Positions 1 through 11,511 of a DNA stretch of 64,000 nt are shown here, piece after piece. The first letter of the stretch is position 1; every line of letters begins with the position of its first letter. The translations under genes and the position numbers were made by a program. The notes beneath the pieces were generated by a model that was given only the letters and a program-made list of their open reading frames with translations, was not told where the DNA came from and searched no databases. Origin of the DNA: Ptiloglossa arizonensis (lineage: Eukaryota; Arthropoda; Insecta; Hymenoptera; Colletidae); NCBI RefSeq assembly GCF_051014685.1, contig NW_027478709.1, forward strand, positions 372,001 through 436,000, written 5' to 3'.

Positions 1-800
1 GAAACGGAGAAACGAAGAAACGATGAATGAAACGGAGAAACGAAGAAAGAAACCGAGAAACGAACAAAGAAACGGAGAAACGAAGAAAGAAACGGAGAAA
101 CGATCAAAGAAACGGAGAAACGGACAAAGAATCGGAGAAACGAAGAAAGAATCGGAGAAACGAACAAAGAAACGGAGAAACGAAGAAAGAAACGGAGAAA
201 CGAAGAAAGAAACGGAGAAACGAAGACAGAAACGGAGAAACGAAGAATGAAACGGAGAAACGAAGAAAGAAACAGAGAAATAAATGGAGAAACAAAGATA
301 CAAACGGAGAAACGAAGAAAGAAACTGACAAACGAAGAAACGATGAAAGAAACGGAGAAACGAAGAAAGAAACGGAGAAACGAAGAAAGAAACGGAGAAT
401 CGGAGAAATAAATGGAGAAATAAATGGAGAAACAAAGATATAAACGGAGAAACGCAGAAAGAAACGGAGAAACGAAGAAACGATGAAAGAAACGGAGAAA
501 CGAAGAAAGAAACGGAGAAACGAACAAAGAAACGGAGAAACGAAGAAAGAAACGGAGAAACGATCAAAGAAACGGAGAAACGGACAAAGAATCGGAGAAA
601 CGAAGAAAGAATCGGAGAAACGAACAAAGAAACGGAGAAACGAAGAAAGAAACGGAGAAACGAAGAAAGAAACGGAGAAACGAAGAAAGAAACGGAGAAA
701 CGAAGAATGAAACGGAGAAACGAAGAAAGAAACAGAGAAATAAATGGAGAAACAAAGATATAAACGGAGAAACGCAGAAAGAAACGGAGAAACGAAGAAA
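1..800 (+). repeat. Higher-order block, copy 1 (offset 2,674 bp)
   Basis: The order of unit variants here (atgaatg start, gatcaaag, ggacaaagaatc, gaagacag, the taaatggagaaacaaagat segment, gaaactgacaaacg) is repeated at about 2,675-3,474 with an offset of 2,674 bp. The edges were placed by eye. This shows the array evolved by duplication of long blocks as well as by slippage of the 20-bp unit. Confidence 0.7.
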
Positions 801-1760
801 CGATGAAAGAAACGGAGAAACGAAGAAAGAAACGGAGAAACGAACAAAGAAACGGAGAAACGAAGAAAGAAACGGAGAAACGAAGACAGAAACGGAGAAA
901 CGAAGAATGAAACGGAGAAACGAAGAAAGAAACAGAGAAATAAATGGAGAAACAAAGATACAAACGGAGAAACGAAGAAAGAAACTGACAAACGAAGAAA
1001 CGATGAAAGAAACGGAGAAACGAAGAAAGAAACGGAGAAACGAAGAAAGAAACGGAGAATCGGAGAAATAAATGGAGAAATAAATGGAGAAACAAAGATA
1101 TAAACGGAGAAACGCAGAAAGAAACGGAGAAACGAAGAAACGATGAAAGAAACGGAGAAACGAAGAAAGAAACGGAGAAACGAACAAAGAAACGGAGAAA
1201 CGAAGAAAGAAACGGAGAAACGATCAAAGAAACGGAGAAACGGACAAAGAATCGGAGAAACGAAGAAAGAATCGGAGAAACGAACAAAGAAACGGAGAAA
1301 CGAAGAAAGAAACGGAGAAACGAAGAAAGAAACGGAGAAACGAAGAAAGAAACGGAGAATCGGAGAAATAAATGGAGAAATAAATGGAGAAACAAAGATA
1401 TAAACGGAGAAACGCAGAAAGAAACGGAGAAACGAAGAAACGATGAAAGAAACGGAGAAACGAAGAAAGAAACGGAGAAACGAACAAAGAAACGGAGAAA
1501 CGAAGAAAGAAACGGAGAAACGATCAAAGAAACGGAGAAACGGACAAAGAATCGGAGAAACGAAGAAAGAATCGGAGAAACGAACAAAGAAACGGAGAAA
1601 CGAAGAAAGAAACGGAGAAACGAAGAAAGAAACGGAGAAACGAAGAAAGAAACGGAGAAACGAAGAATGAAACGGAGAAACGAAGAAAGAAACAGAGAAA
1701 TAAATGGAGAAACAAAGATATAAACGGAGAAACGCAGAAAGAAACGGAGAAACGAAGAAA

Positions 1761-2330
1761 CGATGAAAGAAACGGAGAAACGAAGAAAGAAACGGAGAAA
1801 CGAACAAAGAAACGGAGAAACGAAGAAAGAAACGGAGAAACGAACAAAGAAACGGAGGAACGAACAAAGAAACGGAGAAACAAAGAAAGAAACGGAGAAA
1901 CGGAGAAATAAATGGAGAAACGAAGAAATAAACGGAGAAACGAAGAAAGAAACGGAGATACGAAGAAGGAAACGGAGAAACGAAGAAAGAAACGTAGAAA
2001 CGAACAAAGAAACGGAGAAACGAAGAAAGAAACTGAGAAACGAAGAAAGATACGGAGAAACGAAGAAATAAATGGAGAAACGAAGAAATAAACGGAGAAA
2101 CGAACAAAGAAACGGAGACACGAAGAGAGAAACGAAGAAACGAAGAAACGAAGACAGAAACGGAGAAAACATGGAGAAACGAAGATATAAACGGAGAAAC
2201 GAAGAAAGAAACGGAGAAACGAAGAAACGATGAAAGAAACGGAGAAACGAAGAAAGAAACGGAGAAACGAAGAAAGAAACGGAGAAACGGAGAAATAAAT
2301 GGAGAAACGAAGAAATAAACGGAGAAACGA
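1761..2330 (+). repeat. Higher-order block within the 20-bp array, copy A
   Basis: The variant series from gaagaaacgatgaaag through ggagatacgaagaagg, gagacacgaagagag and the unusual gagaaaacatggag at 2,165 recurs at about 3,475-4,030. The offset is about 1,714 bp at the start and 1,694 bp at the end, so one 20-bp unit was gained or lost between the copies. Confidence 0.65.
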
Positions 2331-2674
2331 AGAAAGAACCGGAGAAATAAAGAAAGAAACGGAGAAACGAACAAAGAAACGGAGGAACGAACAAAGAAAC
2401 GGAGAAACGCAGAAAGAAACGGAGAAACGAAGAAAGAAACGGAGAAACGGAGAAAGAAACGGAGAAACGAAGAATGAAACGGAGAAACGAAGAAAGAAAC
2501 AGAGAAATAAATGGAGAAACAAAGATATAAACGGAGAAACGAAGAAAGAAACGGAGAAACGAAGAAACGACGAAAGAAACGGAGGAACGAACAAAGAATC
2601 GGAGAAACGAAGAAAGATCGGAGAAACGAAGAAAGAAACGGATAAACGAGGAATGAAACGGAGAAACGAAGACA

Positions 2675-3474
2675 GAAACGGAGAAACGAAGAAACGATGA
2701 ATGAAACGGAGAAACGAAGAAAGAAACGGAGAAACGAACAAAGAAACGGAGAAACGAAGAAAGAAACGGAGAAACGATCAAAGAAACGGAGAAACGGACA
2801 AAGAATCGCAGAAACGAAGAAAGAATCGGAGAAACGAACAAAGAAACGGAGAAACGAAGAAAGAAACGGAGAAACGAAGAAAGAAACGGAGAAACGAAGA
2901 CAGAAACGGAGAAACGAAGATTGAAACGGAGAAACGAAGAAAGAAACAGAGAAATAAATGGAGAAACAAAGATACAAACGGAGAAACGAAGAAAGAAACT
3001 GACAAACGAAGAAACGATGAAAGAAACGGAGAAACGAAGAAAGAAACGGAGAAACGAAGAAAGAAACGGAGAATCGGAGAAATAAATGGAGAAATAAATG
3101 GAGAAACAAAGATATAAACGGAGAAACGCAGAAAGAAACGGAGAAACGAAGAAACGATGAAAGAAACGGAGAAACGAAGAAAGAAACGGAGAAACGAACA
3201 AAGAAACGGAGAAACGAAGAAAGAAACGGAGAAACGATCAAAGAAACGGAGAAACGGACAAAGAATCGGAGAAACGAAGAAAGAATCGGAGAAACGAACA
3301 AAGAAACGGAGAAACGAAGAAAGAAACGGAGAAACGAAGAAAGAAACGGAGAAACGAAGAAAGAAACGGAGAAACGAAGAATGAAACGGAGAAACGAAGA
3401 AAGAAACAGAGAAATAAATGGAGAAACAAAGATATAAACGGAGAAACGCAGAAAGAAACGGAGAAACGAAGAAA
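2675..3474 (+). repeat. Higher-order block, copy 2 (offset 2,674 bp)
   Basis: Near-identical to 1-800 in the order of unit variants, with a few point differences such as gaccgag versus gacggag and aatcgcag versus aatcggag. Both copies are followed by the distinctive ataaacggagaaacgcag unit and the gaagaaacgatgaaag unit, which also recur at about 433, 753, 1,093, 1,393 and 1,713. Those positions imply 300-, 320- and 660-bp sub-periods. Confidence 0.7.
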
Positions 3475-4030
3475 CGATGAAAGAAACGGAGAAACGAAGA
3501 AAGAAACGGAGAAACGAACAAAGAAACGGAGAAACGAAGAAAGAAACGGAGAAACGAACAAAGAAACGGAGAATCAAAGAAAGAAACGGAGAAACGGAGA
3601 AATAAATGGAGAAACGAAGAAATAAACGGAGAAACGAAGAAAGAAACGGAGATACGAAGAAGGAAACGGAGAAACGAAGAAAGAAACGGAGAAACGAACA
3701 AAGAAACGGAGAAACGAAGAAAGAAACTGAGAAACGAAGAAAGATACGGAGAAACGAAGAAATAAATGGAGAAACGAAGAAATAAACGGAGAAACGAACA
3801 AAGAAACGGAGACACGAAGAGAGAAACGAAGAAACGAAGAAACGAAGACAGAAACGGAGAAAACATGGAGAAACGAAGATATAAACGGAGAAACGAAGAA
3901 AGAAACGGAGAAACGAAGAAACGATGAAAGAAACGGAGAAACGAAGAAAGAAACGGAGAAACGAAGAAAGAAACGGAGAAACGGAGAAATAAATGGAGAA
4001 ACGAAGAAATAAACGGAGAAACGAAGAAAG
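3475..4030 (+). repeat. Higher-order block within the 20-bp array, copy B
   Basis: Second copy of the 1,761-2,330 variant series, one 20-bp unit shorter. Rare markers gagacacgaagagag and aaaacatggag (about 3,859) occur in the same order. Other block pairs further along are 4,445 with 7,062 (offset 2,617) and about 5,789 with 6,561 (offset 772). Confidence 0.65.
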
Positions 4031-7000
4031 TACCGGAGAAACAAAGAAAGAAACGGAGAAACGAACAAAGAAACGGAGGAACGAACAAAGAAACGGAGAA
4101 ACGAAGAAAGAAACGGAGATACGAAGAAAGAAACAGCGAAACGATGAAAGAAACGGAGAAACGAAGAAAGAAACGCAGAAACGAAGAAGGAAACGTAGAA
4201 ACGAAGAAAGAAACGGATAAACGAAGAAAGAAACGGAGAAACGAAGAAAGAAACGGAGAATCGGAGAAATAAATGGAGAAACAAAGAAATAAACGGAGAA
4301 ACGGAGAAATAAATGGAGAAACGAAGAAATAAACGGAGAAACGAAGAAAGAAACAGAGAAACGAAGAACGAACCGGAGAAACGAAGAACGGAACGGTGTA
4401 ACGAAGAAAGAAACGAAGAAACGAAGAAAGAAACGGAGAAATAAATGGAGAAACGAAGAAATAAACCGAGAAACGGAGAAAGAAACGGAGAAACGAACAA
4501 AGAATCGGAGAAACGAACAAAGAAACGGAGAAACGAACAAAGAAACGAGAAACGAAGAAATAAACGGAGAAACGAAGAAAGAAACGGTGAAACGAAGAAA
4601 GAAACGGAGAAACGAACAAAGAAACGGAGAAACGAACAAAGAAACGGAGAAACGAAGAAAGAAACGGAGAAATAAATGGAGAAACGAAGAAACAAACGGA
4701 GAAACGAAGAAGGAAACGGAGAAACGAAGAAGGAAACGTAGAAACGAAGAAAGAAACGGAGAAACGAAGAAAGAAACGGAGAAACGAAGAAAGAAACGGA
4801 GAATCGGAGAAATAAATGGAGAAACAAAGAAATAAACGGAGAAACGGAGAAATAAATGGAGAAACGAAGAAATAAACGGAGAAACGGAGAAATAAATGGA
4901 GAAACGAAGAAATAAACCGCGAAACGAACAAAGAAACGGAGAAACGAAGAAAGAAACGGAGAAACGAACAAAGAAACGGACAAACGAACAAAGAAACGGA
5001 GAAACGAACATAGAAACGGAGAAACGAAGAAAGAAACGGAGTAACGAAGAAAGAAACAGAGGAACGGAGAAATAAATGAGGAAACGAAGAAATAAACGGA
5101 GAAACGGAGAAATAAATGAAGAAACGAACAAAGAATCGGAGAAACGAACAAAGAAACGGAGAAACGAACAAAGAAACGAGAAACGAAGAAATAAACGGAG
5201 AAACGAAGAAAGAAACGGTGAAACGAAGAAAGAAACGGAGAAACGAAGAAAGAAACGGAGAAATAAATGGAGAAACGAAGAAACGAACAAGGAAACGGAG
5301 AAACGAAGAAGGAAACGTAGAAACGAAGAAAGAAACGGAGAAACGAAGAAAGAAACGGAGAAACAAAGAAAGAAACGGAGAATCGGAGAAATAAATGGAG
5401 AAACAAAGAAATAAACGGAGAAACGGAGAAATAAATGGAGAAACGAAGAAATAAACGGAGAAACGGAGACATAAATGGAGAAACGAAGAAATAAACGGAG
5501 AAACGAACAAAGAAACGGAGAAACGAAGAAAGAATCGGAGAAACGAACAAAGAAACGGAGAAACGAACAAAGAAACGGAGAAACGAACAAAGAAGCGGAG
5601 AAACGAACATAGAAACGGAGAAACGAAGACAGAAACGGAGAAACGGAGAAATAAATGGAGAAACGAAGAAATAAACGGAGAAACGAAGAAAGAAACGGAG
5701 AAACGAAGTACGAAACGGAGAAACGAAGAACGGAACGGAGTAACGAAGAAAGAAACGAAGAAACGAAGAAAGAAACGGAGAAATAAATGGCGAAACGAAG
5801 AAGTAAACCGAGAAACGGAGAAAGAAACGGGGAAACGAACAAAGAAACGGAGAAATGAACAAACAAACGGAGAAACGAACAAAGAAACGAGAAACGAAGA
5901 AATAAACGGAGAAACGAAGAAAGAAACGGTGAAACGAAGAAAGAAACGGAGAAACGAAGAAAGAAACGGAGAAACGAAGAAAGAAACGGGGAAACGAAGA
6001 AAGAAACGGAGAAACGAAGAAAGAAACGGAGAAACGAAGAAAGAAACGGAGAAACGAAGAAAGAAACGGAGAAACGAAGGAAGAAACGCAGAAACGAAGA
6101 AAGAAACGGAGAAACGAAGAAAGAAACGGAGAAACGAAGAAAGAAACGGAGAATCGGAGAAATAAATGGAGAAACAAAGAAATAAACGGAGAAACGGAGA
6201 AATAAATGGAGAAACGAAGAAATAAACGGAGAAACGGAGAAATAAATGGAGAAACGAAGAAATAAACGGAGAAACGAACAAAGAAACGGAGAAACGAAGA
6301 AAGAAACGGAGAAACGAACAAAGAAACGGAGAAACGAACAAAGAAACGGAGAAAACGAACAAAGAAGCGGAGAAACGAACATAGAAACGGAGAAACGAAG
6401 ACAGAAACGGAGAAACGGAGAAATAAGTGGAGAAACGAAGAAATAAACGGAGAAACGAAGAAAGAAACAGAGAAACGAAGAACGAACCGGAGAAACGAAG
6501 AACGGAACGGAGTAACGAAGAAAGAAACGAAGAAACGAAGAAAGAAACGGAGAAATAAATGGCGAAACGAAGAAGTAAACCGAGAAACGGAGAAAGAAAC
6601 GGGGAAACGAACAAAGAAACGGAGAAATGAACAAACAAACGGAGAAACGAACAAAGAAACGAGAAACGAAGAAATAAACGGAGAAACGAAGAAAGAAACG
6701 GTGAAACGAAGAAAGAAACGGAGAAACGAAGAAAGAAACGGAGAAACAAATGGAGAAACGAAGAAACAAACGGAGAAACGAACAAGGAAACGGATAAACG
6801 AAGAAGGAAACGTAGAAACGAAGAAAGAAACGGAGAAACGAAGAAAGAAACGGAGAAACGAAGAAAGAAACGGAGAATCGGAGAAATAAATGGAGAAACG
6901 AAGAAATAAACGGAGAAACGGAGAAATAAATGGGGAAACGAAGAAATAAACGGAGAAACGAAGAAAGAAACGGAGAAACGAAGAACGAAACGGAGAAACG

Positions 7001-10000
7001 AAGAACGGAACGGTGTAACGAAGAAAGAAACGAAGAAACGAAGAAAGAAACGGAGAAATAAATGGAGAAACGAAGAAATAAACCGAGAAACGGAGAAAGA
7101 AACGGAGAAACGAACAAAGAATCGGAGAAACGAACAAAGAAACGGAGAAACGAACAAAGAAACGAGAAACGAAGAAATAAACGGAGAAACGAAGAAAGAA
7201 ACGGTGAAACGAAGAAAGAAACGGAGAAACGAACAAAGAAACGGAGAAACGAACAAAGAAACGGAGAAACGAAGAAAGAAACGGAGAAATAAATGGAGAA
7301 ACGAAGAAACAAACGGAGAAACGAAGAAAGAGACTGAGAAACGATGAAAGAATCGGAGAAACGAAGAAAGAAACGGAGAAACGAAGAAAGAAACGGAGAA
7401 ACGAAGAAAGAAACGGAGAATCGGAGAAATAATTGGAGAAACAAAGAAATAAACGGAGAAACGGAGAAATAAATGGAGAAACGAAGAAATAAACGGAGAA
7501 ACGGAGAAATAAATGGAGAAACGAAGAAATAAACCGAGAAACGAACAAAGAAACGGAGAAACGAAGAAAGAAACGGAGAAACGAACAAAGAAACGGTGAA
7601 ACGAACAAAGAAACGGAGAAACGAACAAAGAAACGGAGAAACGAACAAAGAAACGGAGAAACGAAGAAAGAAACGGAGTAACGAAGAAAGAAACAGAGGA
7701 ACGGAGAAATAAATGAGGAAACGAAGAAATAAACGGAGAAACGGAGAAATAAATGGAGAAACGAAGAAAGAAACGGAGAAACGAAGAACGGAACGGAGTA
7801 ACGAAGAAAGAAACGAAGAAACGAAGAAAGAAACGGAGAAACGATGAAAGAATCGGAGAAACGAAGAAAGAAACGAAGAAACGGAGAAATAAATGGAGAA
7901 TCGAAGAAATAAACGTGGAAACGAAGAAAGAAACGGAGAAACGAAGAAAGAAACGGAGAAACGAACAAAGAAACGGAGATACGAACAAAGAAACGGAGAA
8001 ACGAACAAAGAAACGGAGTAACGAAGAAAGAAACAGAGGAACGGAGAAATAAATGAGGAAACGAAGAAATAAACGGAGAAACGGAGAAATAAATGGAGAA
8101 ACGAAGAAAGAAACGGAGAAACGAAGAAAGAAACGGAGAAACAAAGAAAGAAACGGAGAAACGAACAAAGAAACGGAGAAACGAACAAAGAAACGGAGAA
8201 ACGAACAATGAAACGGAGAAACGAACAAAGAAACGGAGAAACCAACAAAGAAACGGAGAAACGAACAAAGAAACGGAGAAACGAACATAGAAACGGAGAA
8301 ACGAAGACAGAAACGGAGAAACGGAGAAATAAATGGAGAAACGAAGAAATAAACGGAGAAACAAAGAACGAAACGGAAAAACGAAGAAAGAAACTGAGAA
8401 ACGAAGAACGGAACGGAGTAACGAAGAAAGGAACGAAGAAACGAAGAAAGAAACGGAGAAACGAAGAAAGAAACGGAGAAACGAAAGTAGAAACGGAGAA
8501 ACGAACATAGAAACGGGGAAACGAACAAAGAAACGGAGAAACGAACATAGAAACGGAGAAACGAACAAAGAAACGGAGAAACGAACAAAGAAACGGAGAA
8601 ACGAACAAAGAAACGGAGAAACGAAGAAAGAAACGGAGAAATGAAGAAAGAAACGGAGAAACGAAGAAAGAAACGGAGAAACGAAGCAAGAAACGCAGAA
8701 ACGAAGAAAGAAACGGAGAAACGAAGAAAGAAACGGAGAAACGAGCAAAGAAACGGAGAAACGAAGAAGGAAACGTAGAAACGAAGAAAGAACCGAAGAA
8801 ACGGAAAAATAAATGGAGAAACGAAGAAATAAACGTAGAAACGAAGAAAGAAACGGAGAAACGAAGAAAGAAATGGAGAAACGAACAAAGAAACGGAGAT
8901 ACGAACAAAGAAACGGAGAAACGACAAAGAAACGGAGTAACGAAGAAAGAAACAGAGGAACGGAGAAATAAATGAGGAAACGAAGAAATAAACGGAGAAA
9001 CGGAGAAATAAATGGAGAAACGAAGAAAGAAACGGAGAAACGAAGAACGGAATGGAGTAACGAAGAAAGAAACGAAGAAACGAACAAAGAAACGGAGAAA
9101 CGAAGAAAGAAACGGAGGAACGGAGAAATAAATGAGGAAACGAAGAAATAAACGGAGAAACGAAGAAATAAACGGAGAAACGAACAAAGAAACGGAGAAA
9201 CGAAGAAAGAAACGGAGAAACGAACAAAGAAACGGAGAAACGAAGGTAGAAACGGAGAAACGAAGAAAGAATCGGAGAAACAAAGAAAGAAACCGAGAAA
9301 CGAAGAAAGAACCGGAGTAACGAAGAAAAAAACCGAGAAACGGAGAAATAAATGGAGAAACGAAGAAAGAAACGGAGAAACGAAGAAAGAAACGGAGAAA
9401 CGAACAAAGAAACGGAGAAACGAAAGTAGAGACGGAGAAACGAACATAGAAACGGGGAAACGAACAAAGAAACGGAGAAACGAACATAGAAACGGAGAAA
9501 CGAACAAAGAAACGGAGAAACGAACATAGAAACGGAGAAACGAAGACAGAAACGGAGAAACGGAGAAATAAATGGAGAAACGAAGAAATAAACGGAGAAA
9601 CGAAGAAAGAAACGGAGAAACGAAGAAAGAAACGGAGAAACGAAGAACGGAACGGAGTAACGAAGAAAGAAACGAAGAAACGAACAAAGAAACGGAGAAA
9701 CGAAGAAAGAAACGGAGGAACGGAGAAATAAATGAGGAAGCGAAGAAATAAACGGAGAAACGAAGAAAGAACCGGAGTAACGAAGAAAGAAACCGAGAAA
9801 CGGAGAAAGAAACGGAGAAACGAAGAAATAAACGGAGAAACGAAGAAAGAAACGGAGAAACGATGAAAGAATCGGAGAAACGAAGATAGAAACGGAGAAT
9901 CGAAGCAAGAAACGCAGAAACGGAGAAAGAAACGGAGAAACGAAGAAAGAAACGGAGAAACGAACAAAGAAACGGAGAAACGAACAAGGAAACGGAGAAA

Positions 10001-11499
10001 CGAAGAAAGAAACGGAGTAACGAAGATAGAAACAGAGGAACGGAGAAATAAATGAGGAAACGAAGAAATAAACGGAGAAACGGAGAAATAAATGGAGAAA
10101 CGAAGAAAGAAACGGAGAAACGAAGAACGAAACGGAGTAACGAAGAAAGAAACGAAGAAACGAAGAAAGAAACGGAGAAACGATGAAAGAATCGGAGAAA
10201 CGAAGAAAGAAACGGAGAAACGATGAAAGAATCGGAGAAACGAAGAAAGAAATGGAGAAACGAAGAAAGAAACGGAGAAATGAAGAAAGAAACGGAGAAA
10301 CGAAGAAAGAAACGGAGAAACGAAGCAAGAAACGCAGAAACGAAGAAAGAAACGGAGAAACGAAGAAAGAAACGGAGAAACGAGCAAAGAAACGGAGAAA
10401 CGAAGAAGGAAACGTAGAAACGAAGAAAGAACCGTAGAAACGGAAAAATAAATGGAGAAACGAAGAAATAAACGTAGAAACGAAGAAAGAAACGGAGAAA
10501 CGAAGAAAGAAACGGAGTAACGAAGAAAGAAACAGAGGAACGGAGAAATAAATGAGGAAACGAAGAAATAAACGGAGAAACGGAGAAATAAATGGAGAAA
10601 CGAAGAAAGAAACGGAGAAACGAAGAACGGAATGGAGTAACGAAGAAAGAAACGAAGAAACGAACAAAGAAACGGAGAAACGAAGAAAGAAACGGAGGAA
10701 CGGAGAAATAAATGAGGAAACGAAGAAATAAACGGAGAAACGAAGAAATAAACGGAGAAACGAAGAAAGAAACGGAGAAACGAAGAAAGAAACGGAGAAA
10801 CGAAGAAAGAAACGGAGAAACGAAGAAAGAAATGGAGAAACGAAGAAAGAGACGGAGAAACGAAGAAAGAAACGGAGGAACGGAGAAATAAATGAGAAAA
10901 CGAAGAAATAAACGGAGAAACGGAGAAATAAATGGAGAAACGAAGAAATAAACGGAGAAACGAACAAGCAAACGGAGAAATGAAGAAAGAAACGGAGAAA
11001 CGAAGAAAGAAACGGAGAAACGAACAAAGAAACGGAGAAACGAAGAAAGAAACGGAGAAACAAAGAAAGAAACGGAGAAACGAACAAAGAAACGGAGAAA
11101 CGAAGAAAGAAACGGGGAAACGAAGAATGAAACGGAGAAACGAAGAAAGAAACCGAGAAATAATTGGAGAAACGAAGATATAAATGGAGAAACGAAGAAA
11201 GAAACGGAGAAACGAAGAAAGAAACGGAGAAACGAAGAAAGAAACGAAGAAACGAACAAAGAAACGGAGAAAGGAACAAAGAAACGGAGAAACGAAGAAA
11301 GAAACGGAGAATCGGAGAAATAAATGGGGAAACGAAGAAATAAACCGAGAAACGGAGAAAGAAACGGAGAAACGAACAAAGAAACGGAGAAACGAACAAA
11401 GAAACGAAGAATCGGAGATATAAATGGAGAAACGAAGAAGTAAACCGAGAAACGGAGAAAGAAACGGAGAAACGAAGAAAGAAACGGAGAAACGAACAA

Positions 11500-11511
11500 A
11501 GAAACGTTTCT
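11500..11511. other. Head-to-head inversion junction of the satellite
   Basis: The 12-bp perfect palindrome agaaacgtttct lies exactly where the purine-rich plus strand becomes pyrimidine-rich. No foreign DNA separates the two orientations. The flanking units are not exact mirror images base by base: the left ends in a gaacaaa unit and the right begins with 8-bp gtttctcc units. The junction is therefore a join of two differently phased arrays, not a simple hairpin of the last units. Confidence 0.9.

Larger units (their letters stand above)
1..11505 (+). repeat. 20-bp purine-rich satellite array (forward orientation)
   Basis: The segment is a continuous tandem array of gaaacggagaaacgaagaaa and close variants (about 575 units; the array enters from outside the window). 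The unit reads as a 5 + 8 + 7 bp composite (gaaac, ggagaaac, gaagaaa). The plus strand is about 90% purine in the consensus. Common variants replace gaagaaa with gaacaaa, gatgaaa or gaagaaat, or insert ggagaaataaat. Variants recur in long blocks, so there is higher-order structure. The minus strand has very few stop codons in any frame, giving reading frames thousands of codons long. Their translation is a monotonous F/L/S/V/R string with a 20-residue period, as expected from 3 x 20 bp, so I do not call them genes. The biological role is unknown; pericentromeric, subtelomeric or other heterochromatin are all possible. Confidence 0.95.

Noticed and set aside
104..11499. Minus-strand open frames of about 3,400, 2,900 and 2,600 codons in the purine-rich array
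   Set aside because: They overlap in different frames of the same strand, and the translation is a 20-residue periodic F/L/S/V/R string that follows from 3 x 20 bp. Absence of stops comes from composition, not from selection for protein.
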